Shown: positions 45,509 through 55,537 of the stretch, piece after piece | How the letters are laid out: every line of letters starts with the position of its first letter | Numbering within the stretch: the first letter of the stretch is position 1 | Origin: Roseovarius confluentis | GTDB taxonomy: Bacteria > Pseudomonadota > Alphaproteobacteria > Rhodobacterales > Rhodobacteraceae | Direction: 5' to 3' | NCBI RefSeq assembly: GCF_002917925.1 | Contig: NZ_PPFE01000001.1 | Span: 558,001-622,000 of the forward strand | Length of the DNA: 64,000 nucleotides | Notes under the pieces: generated by a model | Told to the model about the DNA's origin: nothing | Seen by the model: the letters and a program-made list of their open reading frames with translations, nothing else | Databases searched by the model: none | Translations under genes and position numbers: made by a program

Positions 45509-46348
45509 CTACAGGCTCACGCCCCGCCGTCCGGCCAGATCAGTGAAATACTGCCACGCCACCCGGCCCGAGCGCGACCCGCGCGTCGCCTGCCACTCGA
45601 TGGCCTCGGCCCGCAGCGTGGCGTCGTCGATCTCGACCCCGTAGGCGTCGCAATAGCCCCGGATCATCGACAGGTACTCGTCCTGGTCGCAGGGGTGGAA
45701 CCCCAGCCACAGCCCGAACCGGTCCGACAGCGACACCTTTTCTTCCGTGGCCTCGCTGGGGCTGATCGCGCTCGACCGCTCGTTCTCGATCATGTCGCGC
45801 GGCATCAGGTGTCGGCGGTTCGACGTGGCATAGAACACCACGTTCTCGGGCCGCCCCTCGATCCCGCCATCCAGAACCGCTTTCAGCGACTTGTAATGCT
45901 GGTCATCATGGCCAAAGCTCAGGTCGTCGCAGAACAGGATGAACCGCGCGTCGCTCTGCCGCAGGATGTTCAACAACCGCCCTACGCTGGGCAGGTCCTC
46001 GCGCTGCAACTCCACGATCTTCAGGTCCGGCCCCTCGGCTCGCACGGCGGCATGCACCGCCTTCACCAGGCTCGATTTGCCCATCCCCCGCGCGCCCCAC
46101 AAGAGCGCATTGTTGGCCGGCAGCCCCTTGGCGAAATGGCGCGTGTTGTCCAGAAGCGTGTCGCGCGAGCGGTTGATCCCCACCAGCAGGTCCATGTCCA
46201 CCCGGTTCACGTCCGGCACGGGGTGCAGCCGGTCGGGCTCCACATGCCAGACAAAGGCATCTGCGGCGTCGAAATCCGGCGCCTCCATCGGTGCCGGGCG
46301 CATCCGCTCCAGCGCGGCGGCGATCCGTTCCATCGGGTCTGTGGTCAT
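45509..46348 (-). CDS. DUF815-family AAA ATPase, 279 aa
   Basis: A P-loop protein with Walker A GARGMGKSSLVKA (about 84-96), Walker B FILFCDDLSF and the ATSNRRHLMPRDM sensor block. SLSDRFGLWLGFHPCDQDEYL is the DUF815 hallmark. Function unknown. Its ATG overlaps the tatC stop, so it is the last gene of the tatABC operon, a common alphaproteobacterial arrangement. Confidence 0.9.
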   Translation of the reverse strand: MTTDPMERIAAALERMRPAPMEAPDFDAADAFVWHVEPDRLHPVPDVNRVDMDLLVGINRSRDTLLDNTRHFAKGLPANNALLWGARGMGKSSLVKAVHAAVRAEGPDLKIVELQREDLPSVGRLLNILRQSDARFILFCDDLSFGHDDQHYKSLKAVLDGGIEGRPENVVFYATSNRRHLMPRDMIENERSSAISPSEATEEKVSLSDRFGLWLGFHPCDQDEYLSMIRGYCDAYGVEIDDATLRAEAIEWQATRGSRSGRVAWQYFTDLAGRRGVSL

Positions 46349-47358
46349 GTCTTGCTCCGGTCTTCATCCAGATCGTCGAGGTCGCCCGCGTCGTCCTCGT
46401 CATCCGCGTCGAACTCGGCCTCCATCGGATCGACCTCGTCGTCATCCTCGAACCATACGCCCTCGGCGCGCAACTTCTCTTCACGGGTCTTCTCAACCCG
46501 GCGCACAAGGAAGATGGAAATCTCGTAAAGTCCGTAAACCACGGTGAACAGGATCAGCTGCGTCACCACGTCCGGCGGCGTCACGAGGGCGGCCAGAAGC
46601 AGGATGCCGACCATCGCGTATTTGCGCACCGCGCCCAACCCTTCGGCGCTCACCAGCCCGGCCTTGCCCATCAGGGTCAGAAGCACCGGCAACTGGAAAC
46701 AGATGCCAAAGGCCATGATGAATTTCAGCGTGATATCAAGGCTCTCGTTCACCTTCCCGAAGAAGGTGATGCGCAGACCGTTATCCGTCTCGGGCACGAC
46801 CGCGCCCAGATTTTCGGGCACCACGGGCAGGTTCGGGTCGGCCACCGTCTCCACCTCGCTAACCGATCCGGTCAGCAGGTTGGCAAAGATCGAACTGACA
46901 TCCGCGAACCCTAGGAAAAAGTTCATCGCCAGCGGCGTCACCACGAAATGCGCGAAGGCCGCGCCCAGCAGGAACATGATCGGCGAGGCAATGATGAAGG
47001 GCAAAAACGCCGCCTTCTCGTTCCGGTACAGTCCCGGCGCCACGAACCGCCACATCTGCGCCGCGATCACCGGAAACGCCAGCATGAAGCCGAACACCAT
47101 CGAGATACGGAAAAGCGTGAACAGGTATTCCTGCGGGCTGGTGTATTGCAGCGTCGGCGACGGGTCGCCCAGCGTCCGCAGCGTCGCCTCGATCGGGCCA
47201 AGCAGGAATTGCAGGATCGGCTCGGCCACCGCGAAAGCCAGGATGATCCCCACGAGGAACGCTAGCACAGAGCGGATAAGCCGCGTGCGCAACTCCGCCA
47301 GATGCTCGATCAGCGGGGCCGAGCTCATCTCGATGTCGTCGTCGTCGGTGGCGCTCAT
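46345..47358 (-). CDS. tatC: Sec-independent translocase TatC
   Basis: The 337-residue core of the twin-arginine export system, which recognises RR signal peptides. Six membrane helices are visible. [15 protein letters not shown] at the N-terminus and PQEYLFTLF hold the residues that contact the signal peptide in E. coli. The C-terminus is extended by an acidic Asp/Glu tail of about 40 residues. It overlaps tatB by 4 bases. Confidence 0.97.
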   Translation of the reverse strand: MSATDDDDIEMSSAPLIEHLAELRTRLIRSVLAFLVGIILAFAVAEPILQFLLGPIEATLRTLGDPSPTLQYTSPQEYLFTLFRISMVFGFMLAFPVIAAQMWRFVAPGLYRNEKAAFLPFIIASPIMFLLGAAFAHFVVTPLAMNFFLGFADVSSIFANLLTGSVSEVETVADPNLPVVPENLGAVVPETDNGLRITFFGKVNESLDITLKFIMAFGICFQLPVLLTLMGKAGLVSAEGLGAVRKYAMVGILLLAALVTPPDVVTQLILFTVVYGLYEISIFLVRRVEKTREEKLRAEGVWFEDDDEVDPMEAEFDADDEDDAGDLDDLDEDRSKT

Positions 47359-47987
47359 GCAGGTTTATCCGAGGCGGGCTTCTTCGCAGCCGGTTTCTTC
47401 GCAGCCGGTTTTTTCGCCGGCGCCTTGCTTGCAGCCGCCTTTTTCGGCGCCGCCTTCTTGGGCGCGGGTTTGGCCCCGGATTTCGGCGCTGCCTTTTTCG
47501 CGGGCGCTTTCTTGGGCTGCGCTGCCTTGGCCGTGCTGTCCGTCTTCGCCGCCGCAGGTGTCGGCTTCGCAGTCTCGTCCTCGGCCTTGGCCTTGGCCGC
47601 TTCTTCCGCCGCCTTGCGTTCCTCGGCCATCTCGGCCGAACGCTTCGAGATCTTGTCGACCATCGCCTTGCGGTCGTCGTCGAACTCGGCCCGCTTGGGC
47701 TCGGGCCCGGCCATGGTCTTGGCGGTGAAGCTGTCGGTCGATTTCTTGACCTCGTCCATCGCCGCGCCCATCGGGTTCGTGGCCGATTTCAGGGACTTGG
47801 ACACCTCGTTGACGCCCGCCTCATCCGCCGCGTCGTTCATCGCCCGGCTGAATTCGCGTGCCATCTGCTTGGCCTTGCCCACGAACCGTCCCACGGTCCG
47901 GAACATGCCCGGCAAATCCTTTGGCCCCACGACGATCAGCGCGACGATGCCGATCACCATGAGCTCGGTCCAGCCCAGGTCGAACAT
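47355..47987 (-). CDS. tatB: Sec-independent translocase TatB
   Basis: A 210-residue protein with one N-terminal helix ([22 protein letters not shown]) followed by the GPKDLP amphipathic region. After about residue 115 it is a long Ala/Lys/Pro tail with [11 protein letters not shown] repeats, much longer than in E. coli TatB (171 aa). The start lies nine bases past the tatA stop. Confidence 0.95.
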   Translation of the reverse strand: MFDLGWTELMVIGIVALIVVGPKDLPGMFRTVGRFVGKAKQMAREFSRAMNDAADEAGVNEVSKSLKSATNPMGAAMDEVKKSTDSFTAKTMAGPEPKRAEFDDDRKAMVDKISKRSAEMAEERKAAEEAAKAKAEDETAKPTPAAAKTDSTAKAAQPKKAPAKKAAPKSGAKPAPKKAAPKKAAASKAPAKKPAAKKPAAKKPASDKPA

Positions 47988-47996
47988 TCTGAAGCG

Positions 47997-48227
47997 TTAA
48001 ACCTTGTCTTTTTCTTTGCCGTCTTCGGGCGTGACGTCCCGGGCCGAATCCGCAGCGTCGTTGCTGGCGTCCTCGACTTCCTTGTTTCCTTCCGCGACGC
48101 CCTTCTTGAACGAGGTGATGCCCTTGCCCACCTCACCCATCAGCGACGAGATCTTGCCGCGTCCGAAAAGGACCAGCACGACCACCGCAATCAGCAAGAG
48201 CCCCGGAAGGCCGATGTTGTTCAGCAT
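47997..48227 (-). CDS. tatA: Sec-independent translocase TatA
   Basis: The 76-residue pore-forming subunit: a short N-terminal helix ([20 protein letters not shown]) followed by the [16 protein letters not shown] amphipathic helix and a charged tail. GGGAGA precedes the ATG. It is first in tatA-tatB-tatC-DUF815. Confidence 0.96.
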   Translation of the reverse strand: MLNNIGLPGLLLIAVVVLVLFGRGKISSLMGEVGKGITSFKKGVAEGNKEVEDASNDAADSARDVTPEDGKEKDKV

Positions 48228-48253
48228 GATATGTCTCCCTTATCCCGGCCCCG

Positions 48254-48282
48254 TTTCTGAGGTCCCGCAGGATGTACGTCAA
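48254..48282 (-). promoter_or_regulatory. Candidate tatA promoter
   Basis: Minus strand: TTGACG (48282-48277), 17-base spacer, CAGAAA (48259-48254). The leader is about 20 bases with GGGAGA. Confidence 0.4.
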
Positions 48283-48352
48283 CCGTATCTAAGCGGTTGC
48301 GCCGCCGGTTGGAAGAACCAATCCGCCGCAGAGTCCGGGTTTTTCCACAGCA

Positions 48353-48399
48353 GAGCCAGAAAATTCGAATCTTCTGGCTCAATTTTTGCGCAAAAATTG
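48353..48399 (-). terminator. Tandem AT-rich hairpins after the symporter gene
   Basis: CAATTTTTGCGCAAAAATTG (48380-48399) is a perfect 20-base palindrome; GAGCCAGAA and TTCTGGCTC (48353-48361 and 48372-48380) form a second stem next to it. They lie just past the stop at 48404. Confidence 0.7.
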
Positions 48400-48403
48400 A
48401 CGC

Positions 48404-49774
48404 CTAGCCTGCCCGCCGCGCCGAAGCGAAGACCGTGGCGCATCCGATCAACAGCACGACCACGCAGATCGCCAGCAACTGTTCGTACTTGTGCCACTCC
48501 GCCAGCGGTGTCGGCGCGAACACCGCGCCCCTTGCGAAATAGGCCACCGCCCCTGCCATCGCCGCCGCGAAACTGACCGAGAAGGCCCAGACAGGCACCC
48601 GCCGCCCCATCACCAGCCCGGCCAACAGCACGGGCGTCAGGAACAGGCTCGCGGTGCCGCTGACCGCCACCGCGTCAAAGAGGCTCTGATTGTCCCACAG
48701 CGTCAGCGCGGCCCCCGCCAGCATGAAGCCCACCATCGCCATGCGCCCGCCGGCCAGCGTGCGCGGCGCAAGCCCCAGCTCGTCCACCATCAACCGCGCC
48801 GCACTGGCCAGCGCGGAATCGAGCGTCGACAGCGCACTGACCAGCAGCGAAACCAGCAGCGCCACATAGACCCAGACCGGGAACATCCCCGCCCATGTCC
48901 CCAGCAGTTCACCTTCGTATTCCGCGCCCCGCAGCGCCGCCTCGATCCCGAAAAAACCGAAGCCCACGATGCAGAGAAACGAGATCCAGAAGGCGTGCAG
49001 GAACGACGCGCGAGTCGTTTTCTCATCGGCAAGGAATCCGCGATCCATCATCACCGGGTCATGCACCGGGTAGGAAAACACCTGCAGGAACGCGACCAGC
49101 AGCAACACCTGCCCATTCCACGCCCCGCTCGCGCCCTCGGACGTCAGCACCGCGCCGATATCGAACCCCGGTGCAGTTACCAACGCCACGAAGGCCACGC
49201 CGAAAACCACTATGAAAACAAGCATCTGCACCACGTCCGTGCGCAGCGCCGCGCTCAACCCGCCCCAGGCGCTGTAGGCCAGGCCCAGCCCCGCCACCAG
49301 CAGGATCGACGCCTCGCGCGCCATGCCGACGTCCGGCAGGGCCGCGGCAAAGATCAGGCCGACGACCAGCAGGTTTGCGAACACCTCCGACAACAGCCGC
49401 AGTGCGATGACGATGTTGTAAAGCGTCGTGCCCGTGCCGCCGAACCGCCCGCGCAACCAGTCCTGCACCGAGCCGGCCCCCTCGCGCCGCAGGCGCGCCA
49501 CGACGAAGCCGCCGGTCAGGAACGAGCCATAGTAGGCCGCATAGGCCAGCACGCCCCAGATCCCGTAGAAATACCCCAGGATGGCCGAGTTCATCAGCGA
49601 CCGGGCAAAGATCCACGTCGTCACCTGGCTCAGCACCAGCACCCACAGCGTCGGCGCCCGCCCGGCCACGCTTGCGCCCCCGAAGAACCCTTCGACCGTC
49701 GCGCGGCGCGGGGTTACCAATAGGCTCGCCACCAGAACGAGCCCGAAAATGGCAATGATGGCAGTGGTTTGCAT
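48404..49774 (-). CDS. Sodium:solute symporter family protein
   Basis: A 456-residue membrane protein with about 12 to 13 hydrophobic helices. The block SALSTLDSALASAARLM is the SSF family sodium-site region, and SVQDWLRGRFGG with ALRLLSEVFAN matches the middle helices. Substrate unknown. I use the ATG at 49774 with AGGAG upstream, since the frame before it has no ribosome site and reads antisense-like composition. It ends at tandem hairpins. Confidence 0.87.
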   Translation of the reverse strand: MQTTAIIAIFGLVLVASLLVTPRRATVEGFFGGASVAGRAPTLWVLVLSQVTTWIFARSLMNSAILGYFYGIWGVLAYAAYYGSFLTGGFVVARLRREGAGSVQDWLRGRFGGTGTTLYNIVIALRLLSEVFANLLVVGLIFAAALPDVGMAREASILLVAGLGLAYSAWGGLSAALRTDVVQMLVFIVVFGVAFVALVTAPGFDIGAVLTSEGASGAWNGQVLLLVAFLQVFSYPVHDPVMMDRGFLADEKTTRASFLHAFWISFLCIVGFGFFGIEAALRGAEYEGELLGTWAGMFPVWVYVALLVSLLVSALSTLDSALASAARLMVDELGLAPRTLAGGRMAMVGFMLAGAALTLWDNQSLFDAVAVSGTASLFLTPVLLAGLVMGRRVPVWAFSVSFAAAMAGAVAYFARGAVFAPTPLAEWHKYEQLLAICVVVLLIGCATVFASARRAG

Positions 49775-49884
49775 GGGCGCCGCTCCTCTTCGGTCCAAGT
49801 CTCGAACCGATAGCAGCGCCCCTGCACCCGCGCCAGACTCTTCGCGCATCCCGACGCGAACGTGATCGCCCGTGTGCGCGACTA

Positions 49885-50664
49885 TTACATCGTGGCGTTG
49901 ATCGCGCCGCCATCCAGCAGGATGTTCTGCCCCACGATGAACCCAGCGTGCTGGCTGCACAGGAACGCGCAGCTTGCGCCGAATTCCTCGGCCGTGCCAT
50001 AGCGCCCGGCCGGGATCGTCGCCGCCCGCTGCGCACGGGCTTCGTCGATGCTGATCGACTGCGCCTCGCTCACGCCCTTGTCCAGCGAATCAGCCCGGTC
50101 CGTTGCATGAATGCCAGGCTGCAGGTTATTGATATTCACACCTTTTCCCGCAACCTGCCGCGCCGTGCCCGCAACGTACCCGGTCAGCCCCGCACGCGCC
50201 GAATTGCTCAGCCCCAGCACCGGGATCGGCGCCTTCACGCTTTGCGAGGTGATGTTCACGACCCGGCCCCAGCCGCGCTCCATCATCCCCGGCACCAACG
50301 CCTTGATGAACGCGATGGGCGTCAGCATGTTGGCATCCAGCGCCTTGATGAAATCCTCCCGGTCCCAATCCGTCCACTTTCCCGGTGGCGGGCCACCTGC
50401 GTTTGTCACAAGGATATCAACGCCTTCCGCGGCGCTTATCACCTTCTTCTGCCCTTCCGGCGTGGTCACGTCACAGGCCACGGTGGTCACCTTTACGTCG
50501 AACTCGTCGCGAATGGCCTGCGCCGACACCTCCAGCGCCTCTTCCCCGCGGGCGTTCATCACCAGGTCCACGCCCGCCTCGGCCAGCGCCCGGGCACAGC
50601 CCAACCCCAACCCTTTCGACGACGCGCAGACCAACGCGCGTTTACCTCTTATTCCAAGGTCCAT
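49885..50664 (-). CDS. Divergent SDR-family protein without YxxxK
   Basis: A 259-residue SDR-fold protein. The cofactor turn reads ASSKGLGLG in place of TGxxxGxG, NAGG is kept, but the usual Tyr-x-x-x-Lys is replaced in GLSNSARAGLTG. This fits the known subgroup of FabG-like SDRs with an imperfect catalytic tetrad. GGGAGT lies before the ATG. It is likely an oxidoreductase or a binding protein derived from one. Confidence 0.85.
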   Translation of the reverse strand: MDLGIRGKRALVCASSKGLGLGCARALAEAGVDLVMNARGEEALEVSAQAIRDEFDVKVTTVACDVTTPEGQKKVISAAEGVDILVTNAGGPPPGKWTDWDREDFIKALDANMLTPIAFIKALVPGMMERGWGRVVNITSQSVKAPIPVLGLSNSARAGLTGYVAGTARQVAGKGVNINNLQPGIHATDRADSLDKGVSEAQSISIDEARAQRAATIPAGRYGTAEEFGASCAFLCSQHAGFIVGQNILLDGGAINATM

Positions 50665-50747
50665 GATACAAACTCCCGATATTTTCGACCCCAGTTAGCA
50701 CTCCCTCCCGCCAAAGGACCAGCAAATCCCCTGTTCGCGTCGCCATG

Positions 50748-50776
50748 TTGACCACATGACGCCATAATCCTACGCT
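50748..50776 (+). promoter_or_regulatory. Candidate promoter of the Hint-domain gene
   Basis: TTGACC (50748-50753), 17-base spacer, TACGCT (50771-50776). The leader is about 54 bases and holds AAAGGA before the ATG. Confidence 0.4.
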
Positions 50777-50836
50777 ACGCCACCCAAGCAGGCAGCGCAG
50801 GTCCGCCAACGGACCGCAACAGGACAAAGGAACAGC

Positions 50837-51853
50837 ATGACCAAGGGCCCAGAGCGTCCGGCCTACGCCATCCCCGTCCTTCGGGCGGCGGATTTCACTG
50901 TCATCAACGGGGCCAACCTGGGCGATTCCATTTCCTTCGCGCACGAACTCGACCTCGACGACACCTATGACCTGCGCGTCGGCGCCCGCCTGCACCGCAT
51001 GTCGCTGGCCCCCGGCGACGGCAATGCGCTCACCATCATGGACGGCTCCCGCCTTGGCACACCCGGCGCCACCGTCCATCTCGACAGCTGCCTGACAATG
51101 ATGTCCGCCAACGGCCAGACCTCCGAGATCCTGATCCTGGTCGAGGTCGACGCCGCCGGCGACGTGGCCCAGGTCTATGCTCACCCGCTGGCCCAGCTGA
51201 AACCGCGCACCGGCTACAGCCTCGTGGGCATCGACACCGTCAACGCCCGCCAGAAATTCGCCGAAGTGGCCTGCGTTTCGTTTTCCAAGGGCACGCATAT
51301 CACCATGGCCTCCGGCGCCCAGACCGCGATCGAGGATCTCAAGATCGGCGACCGCGTCCTCACCCGCGACGACGGCCCCCAGCCAGTGCGCTGGATCGGT
51401 CAGTCCACCGTGCGCGCCGTGGGCGAGTTCTCCCCCATCCGCATCCGCGCGGGCGCCATGAACAACACCGGCGACCTGCTGGTCAGCCCCGATCACCGAT
51501 TGTTCGTCTATCAACGCTCCGACGCGCTCGGCGCCGGCCGGTCCGAGGTGCTGATCCGCGCCCGCCATCTGGTGAACGGCGACACCGTGGTGCAGGAGGA
51601 TGGCGGCTTCGTCGAATACTACCAGCTGCTCTTCGACACCCACCAGATCATCTATGCCGAAGGCATCGCCGCCGAGACCCTGCTGGTCGACCCGCGCACC
51701 CGCGCCGTCCTGCCGCAGGATCTCAACGACGAACTCGCCCGCGCCCTGCCCCTGGGCGGGCACGGCAACCGCGCCCACCTGGAATTCGAGGTGAACGAGG
51801 CCGACATCCAGCCCGACATGGCCCGGCTACTCAAGGACGCCTCGACGCGCTGA
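50837..51853 (+). CDS. Hint (hedgehog/intein)-domain protein
   Basis: A 338-residue protein. The C-terminal two thirds (about 145-310) is a bacterial Hint_2 domain: the nucleophile Cys lies in VACVSFSKGTHITMASG, then VLTRDDGPQPVRWIG, VSPDHRLFVYQ (the block-B His) and HQIIYAEGIAAETLL. The N-terminal third is a beta-rich unknown domain. Roseobacters carry many such proteins, usually with calcium-binding or secreted partners; no export signal is visible here. Whether it self-cleaves is unknown. Confidence 0.85.
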   Translation: MTKGPERPAYAIPVLRAADFTVINGANLGDSISFAHELDLDDTYDLRVGARLHRMSLAPGDGNALTIMDGSRLGTPGATVHLDSCLTMMSANGQTSEILILVEVDAAGDVAQVYAHPLAQLKPRTGYSLVGIDTVNARQKFAEVACVSFSKGTHITMASGAQTAIEDLKIGDRVLTRDDGPQPVRWIGQSTVRAVGEFSPIRIRAGAMNNTGDLLVSPDHRLFVYQRSDALGAGRSEVLIRARHLVNGDTVVQEDGGFVEYYQLLFDTHQIIYAEGIAAETLLVDPRTRAVLPQDLNDELARALPLGGHGNRAHLEFEVNEADIQPDMARLLKDASTR

Positions 51854-51859
51854 TCCGCC

Positions 51860-52234
51860 TCACACCTCCGAGTAGGTGTAAAAGAACTCCTCGCGCACGA
51901 TCTTGCCATCCGCCACGGTGTAAATGCCGACCTCCTCCATGTCCGACACCTTGCCGGTCTCCGTCTCCTTGACCTTCGAGCGGAAGATCACCGCGAACCG
52001 GTCGTCGCCGTGCCACATCGGTCCGGCGACCTCGGCCTCCAGCATCTCCATCGCGCCTTCCCACCACTCGTGTTTTGCCCGGATCCCGTCCAGCCCGTGC
52101 GTCTCTCGGCCCTGCCCCATGTCGACGGCCTCAACCGACACCGCGTCGGCGGCGTAAAGCCGGCCCAGGTTTTCCTTCGCCCGGCCCTCGCGGCACCCGG
52201 CGACCAGTTCATTTGCAATCTCCATCATGCCCAT
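51860..52234 (-). CDS. SnoaL-like / NTF2-fold protein, 124 aa
   Basis: A small alpha+beta barrel protein. The N-terminal helix (MGMMEIANELVAGCREGR), LYAADAVSVEA and the strands DDRFAVIFRSKV, DMEEVGIYTVADGKIVREEFFY are the SnoaL/NTF2-like pattern. Function can be enzymatic or ligand-binding; not readable. ATG at 52234 follows GGGAGT. It is convergent with the Hint gene, six bases apart. Confidence 0.8.
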   Translation of the reverse strand: MGMMEIANELVAGCREGRAKENLGRLYAADAVSVEAVDMGQGRETHGLDGIRAKHEWWEGAMEMLEAEVAGPMWHGDDRFAVIFRSKVKETETGKVSDMEEVGIYTVADGKIVREEFFYTYSEV

Positions 52235-52421
52235 CTGTCGAAACTCCCATTTCTGACGTTCACGTAATGTTCCAATGTTGCCACGCCGCAGCGTTCCGGT
52301 CCACTGGCGTTTCGATGCCGCAGGCGGTCTCTGGCCACATCCTGACAGCATCACCCTGGCACACCAAGATGACACCGACGCGATGCCACTCGAATACCGA
52401 CGCGATACCGACGCCCGAATC

Positions 52422-52450
52422 TTGCACCCGCCCCGCGCCGCCTCTATAGC
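52422..52450 (+). promoter_or_regulatory. Candidate promoter giving a leaderless prfC mRNA
   Basis: TTGCAC (52422-52427), 17-base spacer, TATAGC (52445-52450, four of six), seven bases, ATG at 52458. The predicted start is within one base of the A of ATG. There is no ribosome site. Confidence 0.5.
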
Positions 52451-52457
52451 GTCGCTC

Positions 52458-54065
<1,608 letters not shown>

Positions 54066-54092
54066 CGGGCCTCTTCGCATCATTCTGGCGCA

Positions 54093-54845
54093 ATGGATGA
54101 CCAGGTATACCCCGGCGGATTTGCCTCTCTCGTAAAGCGGTTCGAGGGCAAGCGCACCCAATTCACCAATTGGCAAGACCTGTTGCCGCCAATCGATGCG
54201 GACCTCTCGCGCTTCTTCCACGCGACGGTTTCCCCCGGCCCCGTGCCACCGCGCCGGAAAACGCGCGACATCCACGAAAAGCACGAGGATTTCAGCGTTC
54301 AACTGGCCGGCTACAGCGAGGCGCATGTGCTGAACGCGATCCTCATCGCGGTGCTGCGCCGGCGTGATCCGCCGGATGAGGCCCTGACCCTGTTTTTCCG
54401 CCTGTGGTCCGAACATGGTGCACGCCTGGTCAAGGACATGCCCGTGCGCTGGATGGTGTCCTCCGCCACCACCTTTGCGGATCATGGCCGGACCGGCGAC
54501 CAACGCGCCTGCGGCATGGGGCTTTCGGTGCTCTTCGACACGATCAAGCTCTACGAGAGCGAACGCAGCTACAGCGGGCTCTCCGGGCGAAAGCTCTTCA
54601 GCCTTCGGCCCGGTGAAAAGCACCACAGCATGCCTTTCGGGGTCACCCGCTATTCCTTCAAGTCTGGCGACCTCGACAAGAACATGCTCGCCCGGCTCTG
54701 GCTGCTGTCCGAGGCCGACGCGACCATCGCCCCTCTTGCCCGCGCGATGCTGCGCCTTGTCGTCACCGACACGCGTACCGTCTTCTCCCGCGTCCAGCGA
54801 ATGAAGGCGGCACGGGCAGAGCGTCGTGCCAGGAAGCAACCGTGA
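54093..54845 (+). CDS. Conserved hypothetical protein, 250 aa
   Basis: A soluble, mostly helical protein I do not recognise. Blocks such as RRKTRDIHEKHEDFSVQLAGYSEAH (about 54-78, shown as RRKTRDIHEKHEDF and QLAGYSEAH) and RWMVSSATTFADHG look conserved-type, with a basic C-terminus. No signal peptide or helix is visible. It starts 27 bases past prfC and its stop overlaps the next gene by 4 bases, so the two form a unit. Confidence 0.65.
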   Translation: MDDQVYPGGFASLVKRFEGKRTQFTNWQDLLPPIDADLSRFFHATVSPGPVPPRRKTRDIHEKHEDFSVQLAGYSEAHVLNAILIAVLRRRDPPDEALTLFFRLWSEHGARLVKDMPVRWMVSSATTFADHGRTGDQRACGMGLSVLFDTIKLYESERSYSGLSGRKLFSLRPGEKHHSMPFGVTRYSFKSGDLDKNMLARLWLLSEADATIAPLARAMLRLVVTDTRTVFSRVQRMKAARAERRARKQP

Positions 54846-55459
54846 CCCTGCAGAACCGAGTCCTGCCCACGGGCGAGATCGCGGCCACGCCGGAACGCGG
54901 CACCCTCATGGGAAACCGGGGCATCCTGCACGACGCCGATCAACGACTGGGCAAGGCGCGCTGGCGGCACGCTCACTGGGTCACCTGTCAGCTGAGCTTC
55001 AAGGGCCGCCGCCGTGCCCTGATGCAGCCCGGAGCCTACACCGAACTTTTCTTCCTCGACGAGCCCACGGCGCTCGCCGCCGGTCACCGCCCCTGCGGCG
55101 AATGCCGTCGCCCGGAGTTTAAACGCTTCGTTTTGCTTTTCCACGCCGCCAACGGCACCGCAACACTGGCCGAGATCGACCGCCTGATGCACCGCGATCG
55201 TGTCACGCGCACGCGCGCGCAGGTCCGCCACACGGCAGTCCTCGAAACGCTGCCCGATGGCGCCTTCATCCTGCACGACGACGCGCCGCATCTTGTATGG
55301 GGCGACCGCCTCCTGCGCTACACCCCCGGCGGCTACACCGCCGCCCTGCCCCGCACCACGAGACCCGCGACCGTGCTCACCCGGGCCTCGACCGTCGCCA
55401 CACTGGCCGCCGGGTACCGCCCTTCACTGCACCACTCGGCCACGCAAACGCACCCCTGA
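54842..55459 (+). CDS. Conserved hypothetical protein with RPCGECRRP motif
   Basis: A 205-residue protein of unknown function. The segment GHRPCGECRRPEFKRF (about 80-95) has a CxxC set in a context that recalls the Ada N-terminal metal site (RPCKRC), but the other two Ada cysteines are not seen, so this is only a resemblance. The C-terminus is rich in Thr and Ala. It is coupled to the upstream gene by an ATGA overlap. Confidence 0.65.
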   Translation: MTLQNRVLPTGEIAATPERGTLMGNRGILHDADQRLGKARWRHAHWVTCQLSFKGRRRALMQPGAYTELFFLDEPTALAAGHRPCGECRRPEFKRFVLLFHAANGTATLAEIDRLMHRDRVTRTRAQVRHTAVLETLPDGAFILHDDAPHLVWGDRLLRYTPGGYTAALPRTTRPATVLTRASTVATLAAGYRPSLHHSATQTHP

Positions 55460-55460
55460 C

Positions 55461-55492
55461 CTTCTCCTGGCCTCAAATACCCCTGCCAGAGG
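55461..55492. repeat. AAATA-centred intergenic motif
   Basis: CTGGC (55467-55471) and GCCAG (55485-55489) flank CTCAAATACCCCT, the same design as at 28591-28623. It lies right after the stop of the upstream gene. Confidence 0.5.
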
Positions 55493-55502
55493 TACCGACC
55501 TC

Positions 55503-55531
55503 TTGCGCGCACAGCGCCCCTGTCACATGCT
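55503..55531 (+). promoter_or_regulatory. Candidate promoter giving a leaderless glycosyltransferase mRNA
   Basis: TTGCGC (55503-55508), 17-base spacer, CATGCT (55526-55531), six bases, ATG at 55538. The predicted start is the A of ATG. Confidence 0.4.
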
Positions 55532-55537
55532 CAGGCC

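Noticed and set aside
50837..51853. A true intein in a host protein
   Set aside because: The Hint domain is C-terminal with no downstream extein and no endonuclease; a stand-alone Hint_2 protein fits better.
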